Source of the DNA: Petunia secreta
Taxonomy: Eukaryota; Streptophyta; Magnoliopsida; Solanales; Solanaceae
Direction: 5' to 3'
DNA: 64,000 nt
NCBI GenBank assembly: GCA_029990175.1
Contig: JARKIP010000051.1
Span: forward strand, 1,938,501-2,002,500
A program made the position numbers and the translations under genes. Below the pieces are notes generated by a model, which ran no database searches, was not told the origin of the DNA, and saw only the letters and a program-made list of their open reading frames with translations. Positions 46,671 through 57,796 of the stretch are shown here, piece after piece (the stretch's first letter is position 1; each line of letters begins with the position of its first letter).

Positions 46671-46728
46671 CTCCCTTTAAAAGCTGTTGCATGCATGTGA
46701 TTAAGAAAATAAAATACGCTGATCAAGA

Positions 46729-49694
46729 ATGGGATTATGTTTCTCTCGAAAATGCACAGTAAAGAAGCGCCCGTCCTCGAAGCGTTTAACGAACCAATCG
46801 TCGAGGTTTCGGTCATCGGACGAGGAGCAGCGAGCACTGGCAGCTGCTATTCTGTTCCAGCATCAGTTGCAGAATGGTGGTGATGGTGGTGGTGTTATGT
46901 TTGATCGTTCCACGTCGTTGAGGTATTCGAATTGTAGTAAGAGTAAGAAGTATCAAACACTGCCAAGGTGCTCCAGTTCCAGGTCTCGGTCTCTTACTGA
47001 TCCTCTCCTTCATCCTCACCAGTTTGTTAACAAGGTACTACTAGCTTCGTTTCATTTTATGTGACAGTGTTTGACCAGGAACACTGTTTTTATATGACAA
47101 CCCCAGCCTTTCCCCGAACCCTGCGTAAGCACAGGATGATTTGTGCCCAGGCTGTCCTTTCATTTAATGGTCTAAAATAAGTTATAATATTTGTATGGTT
47201 TTAAATATCTCACTGCAGGCGAAACAGTAAGTTTTAAATTAAATTATTTTCTAAATACAAGAATGTAACATTCTTTTGAAACTAAGGAGTAAATTAAACT
47301 GATTCATAATTGAGATGCTTGAAAACGAAAAGACAGAGAATCTGAGCACTGAACTCAAAGCCTTAAAGCAATAGGTAGAGTAGGCTTTCCTAGTTGCCCC
47401 TAGTGCGTTGATCTAGTGGTAAGAACTTAGCTTATAATGTTGGTTTAGGCGCAATAAAGTCCTACTAGTATTTAAGTAAAGAGTAGAGGGATGGACCCAT
47501 TATCCACCATGTTTCGAACTGTGTGCCAAAGACCCTCGGAGATTTCTCAGGTTCCAAAGAAAAGGTTGAGTGGCCTAAGCCAGTTATAAACCTCAAATGT
47601 AGACATTTTCAATTTCGGCTTCATATTTGAATGATGAATGGAAAATCCTGTTAGAGAAGTTCCACTTTAGGTAATGTGCGTATGAACTAGATATGGCAAG
47701 GTGCAGCTGATCGAATTTACAGAAGCCGGATAGTGTGATTTAACTGTTGTGTTTTGGTTATAGAATAGTAGATTTTCCTCATTTGGATATTAAAATTTGA
47801 ACTGCAACCTGATACAGGAAGTCAAGATTGAAGATTTAGAGACAAACCATTTTGTCCTTGTCCATGGTGGTGGATTTGGAGCCTGGTGTTGGTATAAAAC
47901 CATTGCACTATTAGAGGAAGCTGGATTTAAAGTGACTGCAGTGGATTTAACTGGTTCGGGCGTTCATTCTTTTGACACAAATTGTATCACCAGCCTATCG
48001 CAGTATGCAAAGCCACTTACTAATTTTCTTGAAAAGCTCCCTGATGGAGAGAAGGTTAGTTCTTCAGTGCTTCTCTTCTCTGATCCCGATTCACATTATT
48101 GTTTTATCTTCCATCTTACGGAGATTGAGAGTATTAAAGTTGTGCCGCAACTTAGAAAAGATTTGCTTGAGATTGACTGAAGTGTTTATAAGAACTTCAG
48201 CAACAAGCATCATTGTTTCCACTAAGTTTTGCCCAAGTTAACTTTTTTAAAACTGTGGCAACTGATACAAGATTAATGTTCTTACTCATTATCTATAGTT
48301 ATTAAGAAAATTTCCTGCGCATTGTTGAGGTGATTGGGCACTATTCATGAGTTTCTCCCCTCCTCCCCTGCAAGAAAAGAAAACAATGAATACAAGAATG
48401 CTAGTTTTCACATTAGTCTATTAGCTTCTTTTATGTGGATTGGTAAAATTGTTTAATGATAGAATGGGGCACAGATCTTATTTCGCCATACTTGGAGATT
48501 ATGCTGAAATTGTCAAGTTTCCCAAACCTCATATTTACCAGAGGCAAATGCCAGAACATGCATTGTTGTATCCATTTTTCTTCTTCCAGTGTCTGATAAA
48601 CTTTCGAATCTTTTCTTCAAACTTGTAGGTGATTTTGGTCGGCCACGATTTTGGTGGTGCATGCATATCATTTGCAATGGAGCGCTATCCCCCTAAAGTT
48701 TCAAAAGCTGTATTCGTTGCTGCAACAATGCTTACTACTGGACAAAGTGCCCTTGATATCTTCTCAGAAAAGGTATATGTTCATAAATCTATTTATTTTT
48801 TTCTTTGATTGTTCCCACTTTTTCACTCTCTTCCTATTCTTATCCCTTCTTGTAAAGTTATATGATATCCTGCCTTCATTTAAATACACTGCATATGGTT
48901 AGAAAAGTGATACTAAAGCCCTGATCATATTTTTATCATGGAATGCCTTGGTAAAAGTTTAGATTGGCTTTATTTTTGGGGCATGTATTACTAGAATATA
49001 AAAGCATTGTTGGTGAGACTGAAGGGGTCTATTGCTCCTCACCGGCGATGTTCTCTTCCCTTTCTTTATCTAAGAGTGTAAAGGGAGATATGCATTTTTT
49101 GGAGGTGTTGGGTAGTAGAATAGAAGGCTTATTTGTAGTTAATGAGAAACTCACAATTGTTGCAGATGAACTCAAATGACCTCATGAGACAGTCTCAAAT
49201 ATTTATCTATGCAAATGGAAATGACAATCCACCAACTGCCATTGATCTGGACAAATCACTCCTGAGGGACCTCTTATTCAACCAGAGTCCTGCTAAGGTA
49301 TGTTCTCTTGTATGAACTATTTATTGTAGATATAGAAATAAAATGTTACTACCATAAAGACTAAAGTACTCTTTCTGTAAATGGTGAAACATGACCAACT
49401 CTTCGAAATTTGAAGGACATTGCATTAGCTTCTGTCTCAATGAGGCCAATTCCATTTTCTCCAGTTTTGGAGAAGCTTTGTCTGTCTGACATCAAGTATG
49501 GTTCCATCAGACGATTTTATATAGAAACAACAGAAGACAATGCTATACCAATAGCTTTACAAGAGAGCATGATCAGTCAGAATCCTCCTGAACGTGTATT
49601 TCATCTCAAGGGTGCTGATCACTCACCTTTTTTCTCCAAGCCTCAAGCCTTACACAGAATTTTGGTAGAAATTTCAAGGATTCCATCAACTTGA
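46729..49694 (+). CDS. MES11: Methylesterase-like alpha/beta hydrolase (MES11 group)
   Basis: Five exons join in phase 0: 46729-47034, 47818-48054, 48629-48772, 49166-49297 and 49416-49694, giving 365 aa. The first exon encodes a basic, Ser-rich extension of about 100 residues, as in the Arabidopsis MES11-MES15 group. The hydrolase core starts near residue 113, with the oxyanion loop HGGGFG (118-123). The nucleophile elbow reads GHDFGG with Asp at residue 188 where methyl esterases and hydroxynitrile lyases usually have Ser. The likely acid is Asp314 (ETTEDN) and the catalytic His is His342 (ADHSPFF). Family members cleave methyl esters of hormones such as methyl-IAA, methyl jasmonate or methyl salicylate; with Asp as nucleophile this one may be inactive or have another activity. 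The N-terminus MGLCFSRK fits an N-myristoylation/palmitoylation signal. Convergent with the ABCB27-type gene. Confidence 0.92.
47100..47163 (+). mobile_element. Au SINE 3' fragment in methylesterase intron 1
   Basis: CCTTTCCCCGAACCCTGCGT..AGGCTGTCCTTTC matches the 3' third of the Au SINE seen in better shape at 52921-53090. A tRNA-like stretch further on (about 47405-47530) may be another SINE remnant. Confidence 0.5.
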
Positions 49695-50429
49695 AGTTGT
49701 TTCACAGTATCCTATTGAGAAGCCATACTGACATGTTCCTAGCACAAATTTATATTCAGGTGGTGTTTACCCTTTAACTGCATCAGCAATGTGCCGAGTA
49801 GCCCCTCATGTTTATGTGCAATGTATCCAGCTGATTTGTTCTATTTAGATTATTTGTGACAAGGAGAATTGCCTTGTGGAAGCGAAAATCTGGTGTTCGA
49901 ATTTTTTTTAAAATTTAATAGAAGAAAAGGATAGAAATAAACCATTCTTGTTCTTATATTCTGACTTCTCATAGAGTAAGATATCCATGGTGCCATGTTT
50001 TACTTGATGCTGGTGGCTTTAACATAAAAACTGAGCTTTTGTTGCTAGAGACCCTTTCAAGCTTTTTTGTATTGCTCCCCTGTATTTTGAGTTGGAGGGA
50101 TTTTTGAATATAAGGGTATTTAGCTTGCTTTGTTTTGTGAACAGAGTTTTAACTGTTGGTGAAACATAGTTACACTTCGTTTTAATGTTCTTATTGAATT
50201 ATGTGAGGGTCAAATAGAAGTATGAAGCTGTAACTGCTGCCATGGACATGTCATATTATTAAATGTATATTGGCTTGTACAGAGCAAGTAAAATGTTGTG
50301 TGGTTTAGGCCACAAGGCATAATTTGTGGGAACTTCCTTAAGGACAATGTCGTTGACACGCCTAGGTTTCATCACTTGTTCTTCTCTAACAATTACTGTA
50401 CTGATTTATTCATATTTCATAAGTATACT
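49695..50429. other. Convergent 3' regions of methylesterase and ABC transporter genes
   Basis: 735 bases between the two stop codons. Both 3' untranslated regions must lie here and could overlap. No repeat or further gene recognised. Confidence 0.5.
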
Positions 50430-53400
50430 TCAGTTAGCTGGTGCTTGTAATTGCCGTCGAACAAGAGCCGAGTAAATTCCATTTCTAACCAAAAGCTCTT
50501 CATGGCTTCCACTTTCCACAATCTGACCATCAGAGACAACTGCTACAATGTCTGCACTTTTCACAGTAGAAAGCCTATGTGCTATTACAAGAACTGTCCT
50601 GCCTCTCATAAGAGAATCCATAGCATCCTATAAAATTGACACATCAAATTAACATATTGCTTTTGTAACTTGGAAAGTAAGATGATCAATCAGAATCTGA
50701 ATACTAGGCAGTGTAACTTCTCTTCATTTTATATGGCAGTGTTGACTGGACAAGGAGTTTATGTAACAAAGACTTTTGGCACATATAAAACTGCTCTTAA
50801 AATTGTTTTAACAAGCTATGACATTTCTGAGGCCATAAAAGCATGTCATTAAGGGTAAAATAAGAAGTTCGAAATTCCAAATAGAAATGTGTCGTTCCTT
50901 TTCTGGACGACCAAAAAGGAAAGTGAATTATATAGAATGAAACAGAGAGAGTAATGGGTTGGATGTCATACTTGTACTAGGTATTCACTCTCAGCATCTA
51001 GCGCGCTAGTGGCTTCATCAAGAAGCAGAACTCTAGGGTCCATCAACAGAGCCCTGGCAATTGCTATTCTCTGCTTCTGGCCTCCTGACAACCTTAGTCC
51101 GCGTTCTCCAACAACTGTTTGATATTTATCCGGAAAGGATTCTATGAATTCATGAGCATTAGCCATTTTCTGCATTTTGAGAAAGAAGAAACTTGTTTTT
51201 GGTTTGAAAAGCAAATGTAATAGTACTAGGATTTATTACATACACTGATAATGTGAATCTTTACACTACCAATGTATCTTACCTGTTTTACCAGGTAAGG
51301 TAACCAACTTTATTGCTAGGTTAATAATCTAGTTATAGTTACTTGTCGATATTTTTGAGGTGATATGATAGTATAAGAATTCTCAACACTGTCAACGATA
51401 GAAGTTAAACTCAAAGTAATAGAGCTCTTGAATATGTGGGGAAAAGTTTGAACTTACTGCTGCATTTTCTATGTCAGCGTTGCTTGCTTTGCCATCAAAT
51501 CCATATGCAATGTTCTCTTCTATTGAACAGTTGAAAAGAACAGGCTCTTGGCTCACTATGCTAATCTAAAGTAATGCGAACATTAGAATTGAGTGTGTAA
51601 GAAGTTTTGAATATTTACTGCAGAATACTCTTGAATGTTAAAGTGAACATTAGCCTTTAAATAGCTTATAGAAGAATAAGGAAGAATCAAAGCATGTTTA
51701 AAAATTCAAATACATAATCTAAGATGCGCAATCATATTTACCTTTTTGTGCAAATATTCATGTGATATTTCGACCAAAGGAACTCCATTGAGCAATATCT
51801 TTCCCCTAAGTGGATCATAGAACCTCTCAATCAAGTTAGCAATTGTTGTCTGCAACAACATTACGAGCTTGTTAGGATAAAAGGTTGAGATCACAAACCT
51901 CACAATACTGGAATAATGTTTGCGGGTGTTGCATCAACAAGAAGAAAAGCATACTTTTCCTCCACCACTGGGACCAACAAGGGCGACTTTTGATCCTGGT
52001 CTTAGTTTTAGCGATATACCCTGTTAATCCAAAGAAAAAGAATCATACTGAAGATCAAAACAAACTATAGCATCTGCATAATAGCTGTACAGTTTAACGC
52101 TCCCCACCAAGCTTTTACAATCTTCAAATGTAATCTTTTTTTGAGCCTCCGGACAATAACCTAGCTAAGTTTACTGTCAACATTGACACCATAAAAAAAT
52201 TCCATGCCTATTTCAAATTCACAAGATGACAATAGAGCATCAGGTTAGATAGTAAGACTCGGCTGCGTCCAAGTATGATAAGACAAAAGATTGTCTCTGA
52301 ATAGTTAGAACAACAACTACATCTCAGAACCAAGCAAGTTGGGGTAAGTTATATGAATCCACACTAACCATGTTGCTCCTTTTAAGCTTATCTAGGTCCA
52401 CTATTATACAAAATAAACTATAATTTTACCTTAAGTACCATATGGCTTGGGCGAGATGGGTAAGCGAACCAAACATCATCCAGTTCAACGTCTCCATCTT
52501 GGTCACTACCAAAAGGTAAAATGTTAAAGAAGTATCTCTGCGAGTCTTCACTTGGAACAGAAATATTCACCAGTGATACAAACCAGATGTTTGTGGTGGA
52601 GAAGAATAGACTAACCTTATAGGGCATTTGTCTCCTGATGTGGGCATGCTAGAGACACGATCTAGGAGCTGAAAAACTCTCCTACTTGCTCCTGCAGCTT
52701 TCATTGCTGTTGTATATAAACCTGATAGAGAAGATATCGAGGACCCAACTGCAAGAAATTCAGTTGAGAATGAGTCCTTACATATTCAAACAAAGTCTTT
52801 TTTTTCTGTAAAAATTTCAAATGCAAAGGAATGGTGTTGAGCTATGTGGAATTTGGGAAATGTGTGTTTTGGATTTGATGATTAATTTTTGCCTTTACAT
52901 GATAAAAACGGGAAGGAGATCCTTGGGGCAATGGTAAAAGTTGCAACCGCCTGACCATTAGGTAAAGAGTTCAAGCTGTGGAATAATTTGCAGAAATGCA
53001 TGGTAAGGCTGCACACAAAAGACCAAATGAGGTTCGACCCTTCCCCAAACTCCGGGCATAGCTAAAGCTTAGTGCATCGGGCTGGCCTTGCACACGACAA
53101 AGACACTAGAAGAAAGCATTACAGATATGCTACAGTGAGATATTACATATACAGCCACCTAATATTCTAGCGTATGCTTTATTAATAACAAGATGCCGAG
53201 GTCATTCTGAAAGCAAAAGCCTAGAGTATTAGAACAAAAAATTCCAAGGAATACTCAGCACCAGACTTAATATCTGAGTAACAGATATTTCATAAAGCTT
53301 CTTTTAAGCATGTCATCTATCTATAGTATTATTAAGTAGCCGCCAGGATCGTCCTAAGGTTAATTTTCGCGAGTCACTTTTGTATGTAAAAGGAAAGGAA

Positions 53401-56400
53401 ATGAAATGGCTTATATAGATTCCATTTCAATAATATCCCATTTTTAATATGATTTTCCCTCTCTTGGCCAACTCGATTTCCAACATAAAAGAAAAGGAGA
53501 AATGATGGTAGATTACCTGTGAGACTATAAAGAATGAATGATGTAAGAGACCCTGCAGTCATGGATCCTGTTATAGCCAAATAAGCTCCATAAATCACCA
53601 CAACAATAACTGACAAAGTTGATGCTGCACTTAGACCTCCCGAAAATAGACCAACAACTTGCTGCGGCCGAAAGATGGAGAAAAACAAAACTCATTATTT
53701 ACTTTAATCTCCACATCTTGTAAGTAAAAGATAACCAATCCATGAAAATATCCTCACCGCTTGTCGAAGTCCTAGCTTTAGGGTCTCATCAACCTTCTCT
53801 GAGTAGCCTGATATTGCATATTGTTCTTTTGCAAATGATCTCACTGTTCTAATGGCCCCAAAAGATTCCTAGATTTCGAACTCATCTTACAAATCCAGCA
53901 GAGGCATGGTTTTCTCATAAAGACAATCAAGAATACATTTAACTTGACAAAGTGAATACCAACCTCAGCAATGGAGGCAGCTACAGCAGCAGCAGCTTGA
54001 GTTTCATGTGACAGTTCCTTCATATAACGCCCAAATTTGCGAACACCAACGGAAATGATAGGCACAACAACCAGAGCCAGCACTAACCAAGTGAAGGGTC
54101 ACCAATAAGTAGTAGTATTTTGGGGAAGTTGTCGCCAGCGGCGGAGTTATAATCAGTGAATAGGTTCTAGTGCAAATAGTGTAAAAGTTGACTTTTTCTA
54201 TATAAATAAACTGTTAAGTCCCTTTAACACAAGGGAAACTTGTTGTGAAGTGGCAAAGGTGGTTCAAAAATTTGCTTTAGGTCACAAGTTTGAAACCAAG
54301 GTGTGGCATACTTGTAATGTTTGGAACCACTAGTTAACTTCCTGATTCTGCCACTGGCTGTGGAGTGGGGCTAGAGATTCTCAATTGATTTAGATACTCA
54401 CATGTCAACTTCCACGATGATGAGTACATGAATCCGATCCCAATAAGTGCAGTTGTTAGGTTTCTCAGAGCTTCTGATAGGTTGGTAGTTGCAGCATTTT
54501 TTATGATTTGGGTGTCTTCTGATAGCCTGCTCAGTAGTTCCCCAGTCCGAGTCACATCAAAGAACGCTATTTCCTATAAGAGTGATAGTTTGTCAGCCAG
54601 AAACTAACGTTCCCAATGGACATAAAATGTGGATCAAAAGAAAAGATTATATGCATTTATTGAGAAGAACAAAGAGAAACATGAAAGGGTGAGAAGAATT
54701 ACTTGTTGGATAAGGTGACTAAATAAATTCTTTCTCAGACGAGCAACAACTCTTTCACTGACCGAAGAAAATAACCATGACCGTAGAGCAGTAGACAGAG
54801 ATCTGAATTGAATATTTCAAGGCATATACCCTTCATAAACCACAAGCTAAAATATGCAGAATGCAGCAGTCCAGTTCATGGTATCTTGTAATGAGAATCA
54901 TAGAATTTACACTGAACCGTATTCATGTTCTCAGTTGTTGTCGGACCTTAGTACTTCATTCATTTTCATTTACTTTTGCAAAATGAATTATTAGTGAACT
55001 TCAGACAGTAGAACGTACCACTTAAACATGTAGCAAGTTAGTTCAAGAAAGTCTTCTCAAAGATGAGTTCTAAAGACAATAGAGTTCAGTTGTAGGAAAA
55101 GTATCATTTTTACAAGATATCATGTCGGGTAAAGAAAGATAGCACGGATTTTAATTGTGTACTCGATAGATGCACAAATCACGAAAAGAATTTTAAAGGT
55201 AGAGAATTCCGTACCCAATAACAACTATTAAGATAATAGCCAATATTGTGCTTTTGATGGCTTCTAATGCCTCAGCTAGCTGTTTGGGGGTTTGTATATC
55301 TCTTGATACGATGTCAATTATCATCCCACCAAATTTTGGCTGCAACGAGACAATACACCATGAGGTGGAGGATCCAAAAGGTCTCCGGGGGAAGGGTGGT
55401 TTTAGGGGGAGATGTTACGAAAATAAAAGTGTGTTCTAACATGTCAGCATTCATTAATGAACCACCAACATAGTAGAACCTCCAATCCATGAAGAATCAA
55501 ACCCCTTTTCCAATCATCGAATGTGTAATACCATAATGGAGTAAAAGAAAGAAGAATAAGTAATACGAATGCTATACGATGAGAAGGTTTGTTGTTGATG
55601 CTATCAGCAATGCAATAGTAGCAATAGTTAGCTTTCCTGCATCTGGCTTTGCCTGTATATCAGGAGGAAAAAAGAACAAACAGTGTCAGCAGCACTAGGT
55701 GGGGTTTCACTGGGTTTGTCGTTGTTGTTGTGTCAGCAGCATTGCTAAGCACCAGAATATCTGATACTTGAAAACTTTTTTAACTCACCAGAAGAAATAC
55801 TCTACAAAATCCAACGTTTGCAGCCTGAATTCAAGCACAAAAAATCAACAACTACACAAGAGAACTGCTCAAAGCGCTTAAAGAAAAAGTGAACGACCAG
55901 CAGAAAAAGTATCACCTCTGTTTCACCATGCTCAAGATCTGTCCCAGGACCACTAGAAGTACCATTCTCATTCGTCTTCTGCCGAGCCTATAAGTATTGC
56001 AACCAACAAAAGGTCAGCAAATCAACTCCTATGACCAGCAAGAACCTTAAAGTGTATACTTTATGTTTGTGTATCTACACATTAAAAAATTTCATTTAGC
56101 TCAGCATTCAGTACAACAACAACAACAATTATGCTTCAATCCTAAACAAGATGGGATCGGCTATACGACAACTATGCTTGTCTTGGACTTGCCCGAGCCT
56201 TTTGGGCTAGTGAGGATCAGGCGCCGCTGGTGTCATCGAGGAATGTAAACTCCGCATATGTGTCAATCATAGGCCAGGATGGAGGAGGGTTGCCATAGGT
56301 TAATAATTGCTACGCACTAGTCAGGTTAACATAACTCTGTGATTAATGGCTCAGATAAACCATAGGGGGTTGGGGGGGGAGCTACATGGTCCAAAGGGGT

Positions 56401-57118
56401 TAACTGAATCCCCTTCTTCGAAAAATTATACTGCGAAATACGTTAAAAACAACTTCTTCTTCTTTTGTATACAAACAACTTGTTGAATCCCCTCGAAGTT
56501 TTGAGTATAGCAACAAAAGTAGCTCGAAAAACTAGCTAATGACTGTTACTACATCATAAGCACATATACAAATTTACCCTCTTTGTTTTTGCAATTTAAA
56601 AAATAAATGATCTAACAAACATAATCATTAGTCTCTTGTTGCTAAACCACCACCTTGTTCATAAGTCTGTTAACATGATAAAGTGTATTTCATGCAAGAA
56701 GCTCCAATTTCAAAGAACATAAACAAGAAGAAAGAAAAGAACCAAAATTCATGAGAAAGATTACATTTACGACGACGACAACAACATATCTAGTGTGATC
56801 CCACCAGTGAGGTTTGCGAGGGTGGTGTGTATGCAAACCATATCCCTACCTTATGAGGGGTAGAGATGATGTTTACGATAGAGCCTCGACTCAAGAAATT
56901 GCAAAAATACAAGAGTAAAAAGCTAAAGAAAATCATAAAGAGAAACAACAGTAGTCATAAAATTGCAGAATAACAAAATAATATTACATTTAAACAAAAA
57001 AATGATCAGTAAGCAAGAAAATGAGAAAGCTTACATCTTTATTCAACAGGGAGACTCTTTCACTTCCAGTAGACATAATGGATCGAGCAGTCCACTCTAA
57101 ATACTTTTTCTTTCCCAT
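50430..57118 (-). CDS. ABCB27: Half-size ABC transporter, ABCB27/ALS1/TAP2 type
   Basis: Seventeen exons with GT-AG borders and consistent phases: 57118-57035, 55987-55916, 55824-55789, 55652-55578, 55339-55215, 54802-54703, 54573-54402, 54082-53964, 53868-53758, 53661-53517, 52748-52616, 52505-52430, 52020-51955, 51849-51742, 51565-51458, 51169-50972, 50627-50430. Together they encode 641 aa, the usual length of this group. The membrane domain covers about residues 65-330, with the conserved FFDVTRTGELLSRLSEDTQ and AASIAEESFGAIRTVRSFA loops. The nucleotide-binding domain has Walker A GPSGGGKT (432-439), Q-loop Gln480, signature LSGGQ (537-541), Walker B VLLLDE (557-562) and H-loop His593; all key residues are intact. 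Arabidopsis ABCB27 (ALS1) is a vacuolar-membrane transporter needed for aluminium tolerance; that role here is inferred. Confidence 0.95.
52307..52395 (-). mobile_element. TTG-tailed retroposon 3' fragment in ABC gene intron
   Basis: Begins with an AACAACAAC run and continues CAAGCAAGTTGGGGTAAGTT ATATGAATCC, a widespread Solanaceae retroposon tail in minus orientation. A longer copy lies at 56107-56230. I cannot say which LINE or SINE it belongs to. Confidence 0.5.
52921..53090 (+). mobile_element. Au SINE in ABC gene intron
   Basis: A ~170-bp element with the Au SINE order: tRNA-like head CCTTGGGGCAATGGTAAAAG, a box-B-like GAGTTCAAGCTGTGG, then GCAGAAATGCATGGTAAGGC, CGACCCTTCCCCAAACTCCG and GCTTAGTGCATCGGGCTGGC. 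It lies in the sense of the plus strand, so antisense to the host gene. Confidence 0.85.
54132..54357. mobile_element. hAT-like repeat with CAGCGGCGGA termini in ABC gene intron
   Basis: Starts CAGCGGCGGAGTTATAATC and ends ..CTGATTCTGCCACTG; the terminal bases pair as inverted repeats and match those of 19648-20230. No target duplication found. Confidence 0.5.
55683..55741 (+). mobile_element. 35-bp TS SINE remnant with perfect target duplication
   Basis: The 12-bp repeat GTGTCAGCAGCA (55683-55694 and 55730-55741) flanks only the last 35 bases of a TS SINE (GGTGGGGTTTCACTGGGTTT then GTCGTTGTTGTT). It lies in an intron of the ABC transporter gene. Confidence 0.85.
56107..56230 (-). mobile_element. 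TTG-tailed retroposon 3' fragment
   Basis: Starts ACAACAACAACAATTATGCT, then TCCTAAACAAGATGGGATCG and GCTTGTCTTGGACTTGCCC. Same family as 52307-52395, in intron 1 of the ABC gene. Confidence 0.5.
56771..56895 (-). mobile_element. TS SINE, 3' portion, in ABC gene intron 1
   Basis: Starts with ACGACGACAACAACA and continues through TCCCACCAGTGAGGTTTGC, GGTGTGTATGCAAACC and GATAGAGCCTCGACTCAAGA, the inverted order of the TS SINE 3' body and TTG tail. Confidence 0.8.
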
Positions 57119-57796
57119 TTTCACTCTAAAATTTTGAGAAAGAACTTCAAGAATTGGCGGGCAACAATTAATCAACAATGTGAAAGAAGGACATGAAAAA
57201 GAATAAAGGGTGGACTTAGAATGTACGCTATAACTGAATAAATAAAGGGGCAGTGAGAATTTCAGAGGTTCTTCTTCAGTTGAAACAATGGGTACTTAAA
57301 ATAGAGAGAATATTCCCAAGATTCTAACCAATAACCAACTCGCAACTGTTTTTAATTTTTTTGTTTTTATTATTTTCTATACGTACTCACCGGTCCGACT
57401 AATTTACATTGACTAGAACCATTAAGAAAAAATAAGCTGCTCTCTACTACGAGTACTTATTCGGCCCAAATTCGAGTCCTCTAATAAAAGAATCACATTC
57501 GAATAACTTAACTTTTGATAGCAAATTAGTAATTGTTTCAACCAAGTTACTCCTATAAATTAATGTTATAGAATAAAAATTAGCTATTAGTGAGATTCGG
57601 AATATTAGATAATAAGATTAAAATTGTGTATAGGATATTTGGAAGATTGAAAAGTAAATGTTGTACCTACTACATAATTAGTTACTCCATCAATCTCAAT
57701 TTATGAGACATAATTTGTCTAGTTCTTTAAAAGTATAGCTTAAAAAGAATCACACACTTATATATTTGAAAATAATTCAATTTTTATTTTTTAGTA

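Noticed and set aside
47405..47530. tRNA gene in methylesterase intron 1
   Set aside because: A box-A-like TCTAGTGGTAAG and a box-B-like GTTTCGAACT exist but are about 100 bases apart and no cloverleaf forms; at most a SINE remnant.
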